Part shown: piece by piece, positions 34,357-43,825 of the stretch
Position numbering within the stretch: position 1 is the stretch's first letter
Layout of the letters: the number at the start of each line of letters is the position of its first letter
NCBI GenBank assembly: GCA_963798195.1
Contig: CAWCSF010000010.1
Location: forward strand, 372,001-436,000
Reading direction: 5' to 3'
DNA: 64,000 bases
Source: CAVSRC01 sp963798195
GTDB taxonomy: Bacteria; Pseudomonadota; Alphaproteobacteria; Rhizobiales; Kaistiaceae
Notes under the pieces: model-generated
What the model saw: only the letters and a program-made list of their open reading frames with translations
Databases searched by the model: none
Told to the model about the DNA's origin: nothing
Translations under genes and position numbers: made by a program

Positions 34357-36528
34357 CTAGACGTTAAGGTTAGCGCGATCCGCCTGCTCGTAGCCGAGAC
34401 GCCGATTGAGGTCGCGGATCAGCCGCTCCGCAGCTTCGGGGATGACGGTGCCCGGCGTGAAGATGGCGCTGACGCCGGCCTCAAAGAGTGCGTTGAAGTC
34501 CTGCTCCGGAACGATCCCGCCGACCACCACCATGATATCCGGCCGGCCGCCATTCTCGAGCGCGCGCTTGAGCGCCGGCACGAGCGTCATGTGTCCGGCC
34601 GCCAGCGAGGATACGCCGACGATATGAACGTCGTTGTCGATTGCTCGCTGCGCGGCCTCTTCCGGCGTCAGGAACAGCGGGCCGATGTCGACATCGAATC
34701 CGAGGTCGGCAAAGGCGGAGGCGATGACCTTCTGGCCACGGTCGTGTCCATCCTGGCCGATCTTGGCGACGAGGATGCGCGGCGGCTTGCCGTCATGCTC
34801 CTCAAAGTCGCGGACCATGTCGGTCACGCGTTCGGCCGAGGCGGTATCCATCTCTTTGCGGTACGTGCCGCTGACGGCTCTGGCCTCGGTCTGGTAGCGG
34901 CCAAATGCCTCCTCCAGCGCGAGGCTGATCTCCCCCACGGTCGCTTTGGCGCGAGCTGCGTCGATGGCACGCGCGAGCAGGTTGCCCGGGGCGCCCCGCG
35001 CTACGTTGGTGAGGGCGGAGAGGGCGCCACGTGCAGCCGCGGCATCGCGTTCTCCGCGGAGCCGTCTCAGCTTGGTGACCTGTGTCGCCAGCACGGCTGA
35101 GTTGTCGACGCGCAGCATCTCGATCGGCGCTTCTTCGTCCGCGCGATAGCGGTTGACGCCAACCACCACCTGCTTGCCTGAATCGAGCCGCGCCTGTGTC
35201 CGCGCCGCGGCCTGTTCGATGCGTTCCTGCGGCACGCCTGCTTCAATTGCCTTGGCCATGCCGCCGAGCGCGTCAGTTTCGGCAATGTGCTGCAGCGCCT
35301 TGAGCGCCAGTTGGTGTGTCAGTCGCTCGACATGGAACGAGCCGCCCCACGGATCGATGATCCGGGTCGTGCCTGATTCCTTCTGAAGGTAGAGCTGGGT
35401 GTTGCGGGCGATGCGCGCGGAGAAATCGGTCGGCAGCGCCAGCGCTTCGTCTAGTGCATTTGTGTGGAGCGATTGGGTGTGTCCCTGCGTCGCCGCCATC
35501 GCCTCGATCGCAGTGCGAACGATGTTGTTGAAGGGGTCTTGTGCCGCCAGCGACCAGCCCGAGGTCTGGCAATGCGCGCGAAGAACGAGCGAGCGGTCAT
35601 CGGTGGGGGCGAAACGCTCCTTCATGAGTTTCGCCCACAGCAGGCGGGCTGCCCTCAGCTTCGCGACTTCCATGAAGAAGTTCATGCCGATGTCGAAGAA
35701 GAACGAAATGCGCGGCGCGAAAGTATCCACCGACTGGCCGGCGTCGCGCGCGGCGCGTACATATTCGAGTCCGTCGGCGAGGGTGTATCCGAGTTCAAGG
35801 TCAGCAGTCGCGCCGGCTTCCTGCATGTGATAGCCGGATACCGAGATCGGATTGAACTTCGGCATATGCGCCGAGGTGTGCGCGATAATGTCGGAGACGA
35901 TCCGCATCGAGTTTGCCGGCGGGTAAATATAGGTGTTGCGGACCATGAACTCCTTGAGAATGTCGTTCTGAATGGTCCCGGACAGGGCACGCTGTGGAAC
36001 ACCCTGTTCCTCCGCGGCGACGACAAAGAGCGCCAGTACCGGCAATACGGCACCGTTCATCGTCATGGACACGCTGATCTTGTCGAGCGGGATGCCGTCG
36101 AAAAGCGTGCGCATGTCGTAGATCGAATCGATCGCGACGCCCGCCATGCCGACGTCGCCGGCAATGCGGGGATTGTCGGAGTCGTAACCACGGTGGGTCG
36201 GGAGGTCGAACGCAACCGAAAGGCCTTTCTGCCCGCCGGCCAGGTTGCGGCGGTAGAAGGCGTTGGAGTCTTCCGCCGTGGAGAAACCGGCATATTGCCG
36301 AATGGTCCAGGGCCGCTCGACATACATGGTGGGGTAGGGGCCGCGCAAATAGGGCGGAAGACCGGGCCACGTGTCGATGAAGTCGACGTTGATGAGGTCA
36401 CTCGCCCGGGCTACCGGTGGGATGGCGATCCCTTCTGGCGTTTGCCATGGCGTCCCAATGGCGACTGGGCCGGACGGTTGGATGGGCCGTTGCCATGGGA
36501 GTGTCGCGAAGTCGGGCAGATGCTTCAC
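34357..36528 (-). CDS. mutB: Methylmalonyl-CoA mutase, large (catalytic) subunit
   Basis: A 723-residue protein of the usual length. The N-terminal TIM barrel includes TMYVERPWTIRQYAGFSTAEDSNAFYR and GLSVAFDLPTHRGYDSD, which bind the CoA substrate. The C-terminal cobalamin domain (about 590-723) has the B12-binding His motif KIGQDGHDRGQKV, then VDIGPLF and GGIVPEQD. It interconverts (R)-methylmalonyl-CoA and succinyl-CoA, the last step of propionate, valine and isoleucine breakdown, or the reverse in the ethylmalonyl-CoA cycle. It overlaps the small-subunit gene by four bases. Confidence 0.97.
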   Translation of the reverse strand: MKHLPDFATLPWQRPIQPSGPVAIGTPWQTPEGIAIPPVARASDLINVDFIDTWPGLPPYLRGPYPTMYVERPWTIRQYAGFSTAEDSNAFYRRNLAGGQKGLSVAFDLPTHRGYDSDNPRIAGDVGMAGVAIDSIYDMRTLFDGIPLDKISVSMTMNGAVLPVLALFVVAAEEQGVPQRALSGTIQNDILKEFMVRNTYIYPPANSMRIVSDIIAHTSAHMPKFNPISVSGYHMQEAGATADLELGYTLADGLEYVRAARDAGQSVDTFAPRISFFFDIGMNFFMEVAKLRAARLLWAKLMKERFAPTDDRSLVLRAHCQTSGWSLAAQDPFNNIVRTAIEAMAATQGHTQSLHTNALDEALALPTDFSARIARNTQLYLQKESGTTRIIDPWGGSFHVERLTHQLALKALQHIAETDALGGMAKAIEAGVPQERIEQAAARTQARLDSGKQVVVGVNRYRADEEAPIEMLRVDNSAVLATQVTKLRRLRGERDAAAARGALSALTNVARGAPGNLLARAIDAARAKATVGEISLALEEAFGRYQTEARAVSGTYRKEMDTASAERVTDMVRDFEEHDGKPPRILVAKIGQDGHDRGQKVIASAFADLGFDVDIGPLFLTPEEAAQRAIDNDVHIVGVSSLAAGHMTLVPALKRALENGGRPDIMVVVGGIVPEQDFNALFEAGVSAIFTPGTVIPEAAERLIRDLNRRLGYEQADRANLNV

Positions 36529-37940
36529 GCGGATGCCTCCGCCATCTCGGCGAGGCGGCGAAATACAAGCACATTGCCAGGGGATGTTGGCGCGGCCGGG
36601 GGCGCTGATTTCGCCGGCTCCGCTTCCGCTGCCTTGAAAACATTGACGCCGACCATCTCAGTTTCGCCCGCGTCCACACGGGCAATGCGCGCATCGCGTG
36701 TTGCCGCGACCTCCTGCTGAAACGAACCGGTTTTCAACGCGGCGATCATGCCGCCAGCAGCCTCGATCGCACGGAAGCGCTCCCAGGCTCTTTCTGCCAG
36801 TGCATCGGTCAATGCCTCGACGGCGCCGGACCCGGCCGCTGGATCGGAAAATCGGAAGACCTGCGCCTCTTCCGCGATGACAATTTGAGTATTGCGTGCA
36901 AGCCGCCCCGCGGCCGCGCTCGCGCCATCGATTGCATCGAACGGCAGGACGGAGATCGTGTCGGCGCCGCCGACGGCAGCGGCAAATGCGGCGCCCGTTG
37001 CGCGCAGCACATTCATGCGCGGCTCGCGCCTGCTCATCATTCGCCAGGCGGTCTCAGCGTGAACAGGCACGTTCGCATCGACCTCTGCCGCATCCAGCGC
37101 CCGTCGCAACAAAAGGCGCAGCGCGCGCAACTTGGCAATAGTCAGAAACTGGTCGGAATCCGCGGCGACAGCGACGCCGACGCGTTTTGCCGCGCGCGCA
37201 AGCGGAACCTCGTGTTCGGTCAACTGGCGCAACACCGCAATGAAGGTCGCCAATACTGCTGCCAATTCCTGGACCTCCGATGCGCCGGCTGCATGCCAGA
37301 CGCGCCCGTCGGCGGTCATGATCGCGCCGTTGATCCCGTCGGCCTCGAAACGATTGCAGAGGCCCACGAGTTCAGATGACAGACCGGCTGGATCATTTGC
37401 CTTCAAATGACCGGTGGCTACCGCCGTAATTGGATCGCCAAGTAGGTTCAGCGAATACCCATGCCGTGCGGCAACTTTCAGGAACGCTGGAACGACCGCC
37501 GCGGTCTTGGGGCCGGCATCGAGAAACACCGCAGCGTTCGTTGGAAGAATTGCCGACAATTCCGTCGCCAAGCTATGGGCCGCCGTAATGCGCACGGTAC
37601 CCGCCAGTGGATGAATGCTGTCGGCAAATGTCAGCACTATGCCGTCGGCGCCGCCGGCGATCTCCGCGCTCGTGGCACTTAGCGTGCTGGCGGCGTCCTT
37701 TCCGTCGACCCGCTGGACGATCCGCCAGCGTTCTCCTTCCCGCGGTCGATAAATTGGAGTCGCGTCGGTACGGTGCCCATAGATCGGACCAACGTTGATG
37801 CCGTCATCGGTCCTTGATGTCAGCGCACCAATCGATTGGCCGGTGGACCGCAAGACAAGTGCACGCCAATCCTCTTCGCTGAACCTGGGAATATCCACAG
37901 CAATTCGAGCCCGATCGATCGTGCATACATCGCGATGCAT
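36525..37940 (-). CDS. mutA: Methylmalonyl-CoA mutase, small subunit
   Basis: A 471-residue partner of the large subunit, with the same barrel fold (NVGPIYGHRTDATPIYR near residue 50) but without the DxHxxG cobalamin motif, as expected for the non-catalytic chain. The C-terminus is a shortened Ala/Pro-rich linker and helix. ATG 37940 is used; the conserved part begins near VDIPRFSEEDWRALV, so a GTG at 37898 could be the true start. The 10-base tandem repeat at 37922-37945 overlaps the ATG used here. The gene is first in a two-gene operon with mutB. Confidence 0.93.
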   Translation of the reverse strand: MHRDVCTIDRARIAVDIPRFSEEDWRALVLRSTGQSIGALTSRTDDGINVGPIYGHRTDATPIYRPREGERWRIVQRVDGKDAASTLSATSAEIAGGADGIVLTFADSIHPLAGTVRITAAHSLATELSAILPTNAAVFLDAGPKTAAVVPAFLKVAARHGYSLNLLGDPITAVATGHLKANDPAGLSSELVGLCNRFEADGINGAIMTADGRVWHAAGASEVQELAAVLATFIAVLRQLTEHEVPLARAAKRVGVAVAADSDQFLTIAKLRALRLLLRRALDAAEVDANVPVHAETAWRMMSRREPRMNVLRATGAAFAAAVGGADTISVLPFDAIDGASAAAGRLARNTQIVIAEEAQVFRFSDPAAGSGAVEALTDALAERAWERFRAIEAAGGMIAALKTGSFQQEVAATRDARIARVDAGETEMVGVNVFKAAEAEPAKSAPPAAPTSPGNVLVFRRLAEMAEASA

Positions 37941-37945
37941 ACATC
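37922..37945. repeat. Tandem 10-base direct repeat at the mutA start
   Basis: TGCATACATC occurs twice at a 14-base period (37922-37931 and 37936-37945) around a CATCGCGATG palindrome. It covers the annotated mutA start and could be a regulator site if translation really begins at 37898. Function is unknown. Confidence 0.4.
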
Positions 37946-38204
37946 AGTGAAGCTGGCATCATCTTCGTCATGTGCCCATCGTGCGCGTTATACGCGCTCC
38001 CGCTCCGGCGCGGCAATGCGTTCCAAAGAGCCCAAATTCGCGCTTCGAGGGGCAGTTACGCCAGTTTCTGCTTGTCCTTTCTCGAACCACAACCGTATGA
38101 TGCGATTGTGAGGGACGATACGGCGCTGGGGGCAGTGCTGTCACTTTCCACAATTGATTGGAATGTATTCCTGCCGCTACCTGAAACTGGGCGGGAGTGG
38201 GCGC

Positions 38205-38912
38205 ATGACGAGCGAGTGCTTATCAACATCGCAGAGCGCGAGCTTCTGCGCACTACCCACCGGTGCGTCGGTCCTTGACGCGCTGCACAGCGCTTTGGAA
38301 TTGTTTGGGTCAACCCATGTATTGATTTCGGGCATGCCATTGCCCGGCCGCCCGCTGGATCCGCTATTGCTCAAGTTGAATTGGGGCGAAATCCGCGGAG
38401 AGCGGCGCGCTTCCATCAAGGGCAGCGATGCCGTCCTTCAGCGCGCCTTTCGCGGCCACCGTGCCAACGTCTGGCGTGAAAAAACCGATCCGCCGATAGT
38501 GGGGGAGTCCGTCCTCCTTGATGCAATGGACGACGCCGGCGCGCGCGAGATCGCTTTCGTTCCGATCTGTTCTTTCCTTCCCTATCAGGCAGTGGTCGTC
38601 GCTGGCGGAACCGAATTGGCGCTCGACAAGAACAGCATGATACCGCTCGAGCATATGTGCATCGCCGCGTTTCATCGGCTGTTTACACTGGGCTATATTC
38701 GCCCCGAGCGCCCCGGCGAGCTCTCCGGACGCGAGCGTCGCGTGGTCGAACTTTCGGCGACTGGGAAGACAGCCGGCCAGATCGCGGACATCCTCGAAAT
38801 CTCGCAGCGCACGGTGCACGCACATCTGCAGAACGCGAGCGAGAAGCTTCGGGCGCAGAATAAGACGCACACGGTTGTGGAAGCGCTGCGTTACGGCCAG
38901 ATTTCGATCTGA
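38205..38912 (+). CDS. LuxR-type transcriptional regulator
   Basis: The ATG at 38205 follows GGGAG and gives 235 residues; a longer form from TTG 38154 or ATG 38163 is possible. The C-terminal LuxR helix-turn-helix (about 170-235) is clear: LSGRERRVVELSATGKTAGQIADILEISQRTVHAHLQNASEKL. The N-terminal half has the length of an autoinducer-binding domain, but the usual Trp-Tyr-Asp-Pro-Trp set that contacts acyl-homoserine lactones is largely not visible. No luxI gene is in the window. It is probably a LuxR solo with an unknown ligand. Confidence 0.85.
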   Translation: MTSECLSTSQSASFCALPTGASVLDALHSALELFGSTHVLISGMPLPGRPLDPLLLKLNWGEIRGERRASIKGSDAVLQRAFRGHRANVWREKTDPPIVGESVLLDAMDDAGAREIAFVPICSFLPYQAVVVAGGTELALDKNSMIPLEHMCIAAFHRLFTLGYIRPERPGELSGRERRVVELSATGKTAGQIADILEISQRTVHAHLQNASEKLRAQNKTHTVVEALRYGQISI

Positions 38913-38921
38913 GCGCTACGA

Positions 38922-39266
38922 TCAAACGAACGGTTGCAGTGAAGGAATTGCGGCGATGACCGCGTTGACTTTGTCGTCGCCAGCCTTTGCCCGAGCATAG
39001 TTCAGGATAGACCCGGCGACGCCCTGAATATCACCCATGCCAAGTCCGGCACCGGTCAGGGAAGCGAAAACCATCATCAGCCCGCCGCGTCCGCCCCCGG
39101 TTTCTGCGGCAAGTTCCCGCGCCCCTGGCATGTCGTCAAGCACGGCCGCAACAGCGTCCGGCGGTCCTTCGTGCGACAGGAAGCTCAGGATGATACCGGT
39201 GGCCTTGCGTGCGACCGAAGCATCGATTCCGGTCTCTGCCGTGATCTGATCGATCAGTTCATCCAC
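38922..39266 (-). CDS. DUF2267-like small protein
   Basis: A 114-residue protein read from GTG 39266 (GGGAGA upstream), where the conserved pattern VDELIDQITAETGIDASVARKATGIILSFL begins; an ATG at 39380 would add 38 unconserved residues and leave only two bases to the divergent peptidase gene. A glycine-rich middle (ETGGGRGGLM) is followed by GLGMGDIQGVAGSILNYARAKAGDDKVNAVIAAIPSLQPFV. Proteins of this shape occur widely in Hyphomicrobiales. The function is unknown. Confidence 0.68.
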   Translation of the reverse strand: MDELIDQITAETGIDASVARKATGIILSFLSHEGPPDAVAAVLDDMPGARELAAETGGGRGGLMMVFASLTGAGLGMGDIQGVAGSILNYARAKAGDDKVNAVIAAIPSLQPFV

Positions 39267-39382
39267 AGTTGCCGTATCTCCCGCGTGCGTGGCGAGGCGT
39301 TGATGCCACACAGCGGCTTTCGGCGCCACCGCCACATCGCTATCGTCGTGCCGGCGAAATTCTCGAAGAAAGTGATACATCG

Positions 39383-40756
39383 ATGCTCGACAAAGTGCTC
39401 GACTGGATCGACCGTAACCAGTCCCAAAGCCTTGACCGCCTTTTTGAGCTTCTGCGGATCGAAAGCATCTCGACCGATCCGGCCTACGCCGCGTCGTGCC
39501 GAAAAGCTGCCGACTGGCTAGCGGTCGATCTTAAAGAGATCGGCTTCGATACGTCGGTCCGCGAGACGCCGGGACATCCGATCGTGGTCGGGCACCATGG
39601 TGGCCCGGGGCCGCGTCTTCTCTTCTACGGGCACTACGACGTGCAGCCTGTCGATCCAATTGATCTTTGGAACGCGCCGCCGTTCGAGCCGCGCATTGTG
39701 ACGCAGGCCGATGGGGTCGAGGTCATTGCCGCCCGCGGTGCCGGCGACGACAAGGGTCAACTGATGACCTTCGTTGAGGCGGTGCGCGCGTGGAAAGCGG
39801 TCACGGGCGGCCTCCCTGCGCGAGTCTCGATCCTGCTGGAAGGCGAAGAGGAATCCGGCAGCATCAACCTTGCGCCGTTTCTGCGGGACAATGCCGCCGA
39901 ACTTGCCGGCGATTTGGCTCTGGTCTGCGACACCGGCATGTGGGACCGGGGCCACCCGGCTATCACAATTTCGCTGCGCGGCCTTGTTGGCGAGGAAGTC
40001 ATCATCACGTGCGCCAACCGCGACCTCCATTCGGGCATGTACGGAGGACCGGCGCGCAATCCGATCCACGTCCTGACCGAAGTTCTCTCCGAACTGCACG
40101 ATGCGGATGGACGGGTCACGCTTCCCGGATTCTACGATGGGGTTCCGGAAACCCCTGATGACGTGAAGGGACAGTGGGACGGCCTCGGCTTCGATCCTGG
40201 CAAGTTCCTCGGCGAAGTCGGACTTTCCGAGCCGGCCGGCGAGAACGGGCGTTCTGTCCTCGAACAGGTCTGGGCGCGACCCACCTGCGAGTTGAACGGC
40301 ATCATCGGCGGTTACACGGGGGCCGGCTTCAAGACCGTGATCGCCTCTAAGGCATCCGCCAAGGTGTCGTTCCGCCTGGTCGGTGATCAGGATCCGATCA
40401 AGGTCGCCGACAGCTTCCGCGCATTCATTCGCGCGCATGTTCCGACGGACTGCAAGGTGGAGTTCATCTCCTACGCCGGCAATCCCGCGCTGCGCTTGCC
40501 GATGGATGGTCCTTATTTGCCGCGTGCCCGCAAAGCGTTGACCGAAGAATGGGGCCGCGACGCCGCTGTGGTCGGTGGGGGCGGATCCATACCCGTAGTC
40601 GGCGACTTCAAGAACATCCTCGGCATGAACGCGCTGATGATCGGTTTCGGCCTGGACGACGATCGGATTCATTCGCCGAACGAGAAGTATGATCTCGCCA
40701 GCTTCCACGGTGGTATCCGCTCTTGGGCGAGGGTGCTCGCGGCCTTGGCGGAATGA
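39383..40756 (+). CDS. M20-family dipeptidase/metallo-hydrolase
   Basis: A 457-residue zinc peptidase starting at ATG 39383. The di-zinc ligands of family M20 are visible: His in YGHYDVQP (with catalytic Asp), bridging Asp in ARGAGDDKGQL, the Glu pair in LEGEEESGS, Asp in CDTGMW and the C-terminal His in RIHSPNEK. The dimerisation lid lies in the middle third. Members hydrolyse dipeptides or N-acyl amino acids in the cytoplasm; the substrate is not specified. The stop sits against the hairpin at 40760-40786. Confidence 0.93.
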   Translation: MLDKVLDWIDRNQSQSLDRLFELLRIESISTDPAYAASCRKAADWLAVDLKEIGFDTSVRETPGHPIVVGHHGGPGPRLLFYGHYDVQPVDPIDLWNAPPFEPRIVTQADGVEVIAARGAGDDKGQLMTFVEAVRAWKAVTGGLPARVSILLEGEEESGSINLAPFLRDNAAELAGDLALVCDTGMWDRGHPAITISLRGLVGEEVIITCANRDLHSGMYGGPARNPIHVLTEVLSELHDADGRVTLPGFYDGVPETPDDVKGQWDGLGFDPGKFLGEVGLSEPAGENGRSVLEQVWARPTCELNGIIGGYTGAGFKTVIASKASAKVSFRLVGDQDPIKVADSFRAFIRAHVPTDCKVEFISYAGNPALRLPMDGPYLPRARKALTEEWGRDAAVVGGGGSIPVVGDFKNILGMNALMIGFGLDDDRIHSPNEKYDLASFHGGIRSWARVLAALAE

Positions 40757-40759
40757 AAA

Positions 40760-40786
40760 ACGGCCGCCTTGGTGAAAGGCGGCCGT
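40760..40786 (-). terminator. Rho-independent terminator of the cytochrome c' gene
   Basis: A perfect 11-base stem (ACGGCCGCCTT / AAGGCGGCCGT) with a 5-base loop GGTGA. On the minus strand it is followed by TTTTTC, as expected for the convergent cytochrome gene ending at 40807. It probably also stops the peptidase transcript from the other side. Confidence 0.85.
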
Positions 40787-40806
40787 CGATGATGCTTGAG
40801 CGCTCG

Positions 40807-41250
40807 TCAGTTACGCTTCAAGCGGTAAGCCTCATGACATCCGCCGCAGTCGCCACCGACCGCCCCAAGGGCGGTTTTAAACGCGTCCAGACCGCCGTCC
40901 GCCGCGACCTGCGCTGCCTTGGCATCTGAGGCGAGCTTCGCCGCCCGTGCCTTGAAGTCCTCCATATTCTGCCAGATGGCCGGGGACGCCGATGTGTCGC
41001 CCTTGTCAGTACCCTCGGGGAAGAGGGTCGGGAACTCCGCCATGTCATCCTGAATAGTCTGCATCGCGGCCTTGGCCTTTTCCGCGTCGAACGGAACCTG
41101 ACCCTGTGCCATGCCGAATGCGATCTTTGCAGCATCCTGGTTATTCTGCATCAGTTGCTGTCTGGCCTCGATCGGATCGTCCGCGGCGATAGCCAAACTC
41201 GCAAAACCCACGCCGACGGCCATGACGGCCAAAGCCATTTTCAATTGCAT
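40807..41250 (-). CDS. Cytochrome c' (class II c-type cytochrome)
   Basis: A 147-residue secreted protein starting at ATG 41250 after AAGGAG. A signal peptide covers residues 1-22 (MQLKMALAVMAVGVG...AIAAD). The mature part is predicted four-helix and carries one heme-attachment motif CGGCH very close to the C-terminus (GGDCGGCHEAYRLKRN), the mark of class II cytochromes. Such periplasmic proteins bind NO or act in electron transfer and nitrosative-stress defence. A strong terminator follows the gene. It is not linked here to denitrification genes. Confidence 0.94.
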   Translation of the reverse strand: MQLKMALAVMAVGVGFASLAIAADDPIEARQQLMQNNQDAAKIAFGMAQGQVPFDAEKAKAAMQTIQDDMAEFPTLFPEGTDKGDTSASPAIWQNMEDFKARAAKLASDAKAAQVAADGGLDAFKTALGAVGGDCGGCHEAYRLKRN

Positions 41251-41427
41251 TCTATTCTCCTTGTGGACACGCTTGTCGCATGGTTGCGTGTGCTAACACC
41301 TGAGGCAAGTCGTTCAGTCGGGTGATCACGGACGTGTCATCAAGATGTTATCGCCACCGGAATGTTTGCCGGCCCGCCGCCGCCAAATTAGTCTGACTGC
41401 ATGAGTTTCGAGCGGGGGAGTCGTGGC

Positions 41428-43020
41428 ATGACGGTTCTGGAGCAGGGCAAGGTCTACATCGGGACAAGCGTCCGGCCCGAATATGTTCATCTGCCGTTCG
41501 CCAACCGGCACGGACTGATAACCGGCGCTACGGGTACCGGAAAGACCGTGACCCTTCAGATTCTTGCGGAGGGGTTCTCCTCCGCCGGTGTTCCCGTTTT
41601 CTGCTCGGACATCAAGGGCGACGTCGCCGGCCTGGCCGAGGCGGGGGAGCCCAAGGACTTTCTCGCCAAGCGTGCGGAAACGATCGGCTTCACCGAAGAG
41701 TACAAGTTCGAGGCCTTCCCCGTGGTCTTCTGGGACCTTTTCGGCAAGGAAGGCCATCCGATCCGCACAACGATTTCCGAGGTTGGCCCGCTGCTGCTCT
41801 CCCGCCTGCTGGACCTGAACGATACGCAGGAGGGCGTCCTCAACATCGCGTTCCGCGTCGCCGACGACGAGGGCCTGCTGCTGCTTGACCTCAAGGACCT
41901 GCGAGCGATGCTCACGCATGTCGCGGAGCAGGCCTCGGAGCTCACTACCCGATACGGCAATGTGTCGAAGGCGACTGTGGGAACGGTTCAACGCAAGCTG
42001 CTTGTGCTCGAGGAGCAGGGCGGCGAGCAGTTCTTCGGCGAGCCGGCGCTCGACATCGGGCAGATGATTCGGACAACCACCGACGGCCGGGGCGTCATCA
42101 ACATCCTCGCCGCCGCGCAACTCATGCAGTCGCCGCGTCTCTACGCCACCTTTCTTCTCTGGATGCTGTCGGAACTCTTCGAGGAGCTGCCGGAGATCGG
42201 CGACCCGGAGAAGCCGCGCCTGGTCTTCTTCTTCGATGAGGCACATCTCCTCTTCAACGACGCGCCCAAGGCGCTGCTCGAAAAGATCGAGCAGGTTGTG
42301 CGGCTGATCCGCTCCAAGGGCGTCGGCGTCTATTTCGTCACGCAAAACCCGCTGGACGTTCCCGACATCGTGCTTGGCCAGATGGGTAACCGGGTTCAGC
42401 ACGCGCTCCGTGCCTTCACGCCGCGCGATCAGAAGGCGGTCAAGGCAGCGGCCGGCACCTTCCGCCCGAACCCGGCATTCTCGGTGGAGGAGGCGATCAC
42501 GCAGGTTGGCGTCGGCGAGGCGCTGGTCTCCACCCTTGAGGAGAAAGGCATCCCCTCGATCGTCCAGCGTACGCTGGTTCGCCCGCCGTCGTCGCGCATC
42601 GGCACGATTAGCGATGAGGAACGGCGCAAGGTGATCGCCGCAAGTCCCGTCGGCACGATTTACGACAAGGCGGTCGATCGTGAGTCCGCCTTCGAGGTTC
42701 TTTCCGTGCGCGTCGAGACCAAGGTGACGACAGAGGTTGCACCGCCGGAAAAAGCCGATGGGGCTCAGCCCGAAAAGGAGTCCGGCGGCCTGCTGGGCGG
42801 GATAGGCGGGATGCTCGGCGGCCTCCTCGGCACGACGCGGCAGCGCGGGACGAGGCTCAGCACGACGCAGCGCGTTGCCCGCTCCGTCACCCGCACGGTG
42901 ACCACGCGCGTTGTGGGCGGCGCCGCGGCCGAGATCGGGAAGCAGTTCGGCGGTTCCATGGGCGGCTCCATTGGCCGGGCCATTGTTCGCGGCGTACTCG
43001 GCGGCATTCTGCGAAGCTGA
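41428..43020 (+). CDS. DUF853/YjgR-type HerA-like ATPase
   Basis: The ATG at 41428 follows GGGGGAG and gives 530 residues; an ATG at 41401 lacks a ribosome site. Walker A is GATGTGKTV (near residue 33), Walker B is LVFFFDEAHLLF, and the arginine-finger region GNRVQHALRAFTPRDQ is present. The C-terminal 100 residues are Gly-rich and form a repeated GGLLGG/GGSMGG tail. The family resembles HerA/FtsK-like hexameric ATPases, but its cellular role is not well defined. Confidence 0.9.
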   Translation: MTVLEQGKVYIGTSVRPEYVHLPFANRHGLITGATGTGKTVTLQILAEGFSSAGVPVFCSDIKGDVAGLAEAGEPKDFLAKRAETIGFTEEYKFEAFPVVFWDLFGKEGHPIRTTISEVGPLLLSRLLDLNDTQEGVLNIAFRVADDEGLLLLDLKDLRAMLTHVAEQASELTTRYGNVSKATVGTVQRKLLVLEEQGGEQFFGEPALDIGQMIRTTTDGRGVINILAAAQLMQSPRLYATFLLWMLSELFEELPEIGDPEKPRLVFFFDEAHLLFNDAPKALLEKIEQVVRLIRSKGVGVYFVTQNPLDVPDIVLGQMGNRVQHALRAFTPRDQKAVKAAAGTFRPNPAFSVEEAITQVGVGEALVSTLEEKGIPSIVQRTLVRPPSSRIGTISDEERRKVIAASPVGTIYDKAVDRESAFEVLSVRVETKVTTEVAPPEKADGAQPEKESGGLLGGIGGMLGGLLGTTRQRGTRLSTTQRVARSVTRTVTTRVVGGAAAEIGKQFGGSMGGSIGRAIVRGVLGGILRS

Positions 43021-43156
43021 CGACGGAATCGTATCCGTTGGTTGCCGGATCGGCTGCCGGGGCCTATGTTCCCGGCCGAACCGCTTTCGACGCCACCTAT
43101 CCCTCCCTTGCGCCGCCTCGACGCGGCCGGATCACAACGCTTCAGAGGAGTGTCCC

Positions 43157-43765
43157 ATGGCTTTCGAACTTCCCGCACTACCGTACGACTACGAGGCGTT
43201 GCAGCCTTACATGTCGAAGGAAACGCTTGAGTTCCATCACGACAAACACCATCAGGCCTATGTCACCAATGGCAACAATCTGCTGAAGGGCTCCGGCCTT
43301 GAGGACAAGAGCCTCGAGGATATCGTGAAGCAGAGCTACTCGAAGAACGCCGGCCTCTTCAACAACGCTGGCCAGCATTACAACCACATCCATTTCTGGA
43401 AGTGGATGAAGAAAGGCGGCGGCGGCAACAAGCTCCCGGGTGCGCTCGCCACTGCGGTCGACTCTGACCTCGGCGGCTACGACAAGTTCCGCGCCGATTT
43501 TGTGCAGGCCGGCACGACGCAGTTTGGCTCGGGTTGGGCATGGCTCACGGTGACCGGCGGCAAGCTGACCATTACCAAGACGCCGAACGGCGAGAACCCG
43601 CTGGTCCACGGCGGCACGCCGATCCTCGGTGTCGATGTGTGGGAACACTCCTATTACATCGACTATCGCAACGCCCGGCCGAAATATCTCGAGGCCTTCG
43701 TCGATAACCTCATCAACTGGGACTACGTTCTGGAGATGTACGAGAAGGCGAAGGGGGGCGCCTGA
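43157..43765 (+). CDS. sodB: Superoxide dismutase, Fe-type (Fe/Mn family)
   Basis: A 202-residue SOD starting at ATG 43157 after AGAGGAG. Metal ligands are His27 (FHHDKHH), His77 (HYNHIHFW), Asp160 and His164 (DVWEHSYYIDYRNARP). Gln73 in NNAGQHYNH sits where E. coli Fe-SOD has Gln69, whereas Mn-SODs have glycine there, so iron or cambialistic use is favoured. It dismutates superoxide in the cytoplasm. The gene stands alone and ends before a strong hairpin. Confidence 0.96.
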   Translation: MAFELPALPYDYEALQPYMSKETLEFHHDKHHQAYVTNGNNLLKGSGLEDKSLEDIVKQSYSKNAGLFNNAGQHYNHIHFWKWMKKGGGGNKLPGALATAVDSDLGGYDKFRADFVQAGTTQFGSGWAWLTVTGGKLTITKTPNGENPLVHGGTPILGVDVWEHSYYIDYRNARPKYLEAFVDNLINWDYVLEMYEKAKGGA

Positions 43766-43786
43766 TCGCCTCATTTTTTTGCAGGG

Positions 43787-43818
43787 CAAACGGCGCGGGA
43801 TCAATTCCGCGCCGTTTG
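43787..43818. terminator. Hairpin between convergent sodB and the secreted-protein gene
   Basis: A 12-base stem built around AAACGGCGCGG / CCGCGCCGTTT with an 8-base loop. A T7 run lies just before it on the plus strand, so on the minus strand the hairpin is followed by As. It probably acts as a bidirectional terminator for the two converging genes. Confidence 0.65.
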
Positions 43819-43825
43819 TGTCTGG

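Noticed and set aside
35464..36720. A 418-codon plus-strand open frame
   Set aside because: It is antisense to mutB and mutA, both of which are certain genes, and its translation resembles no protein.
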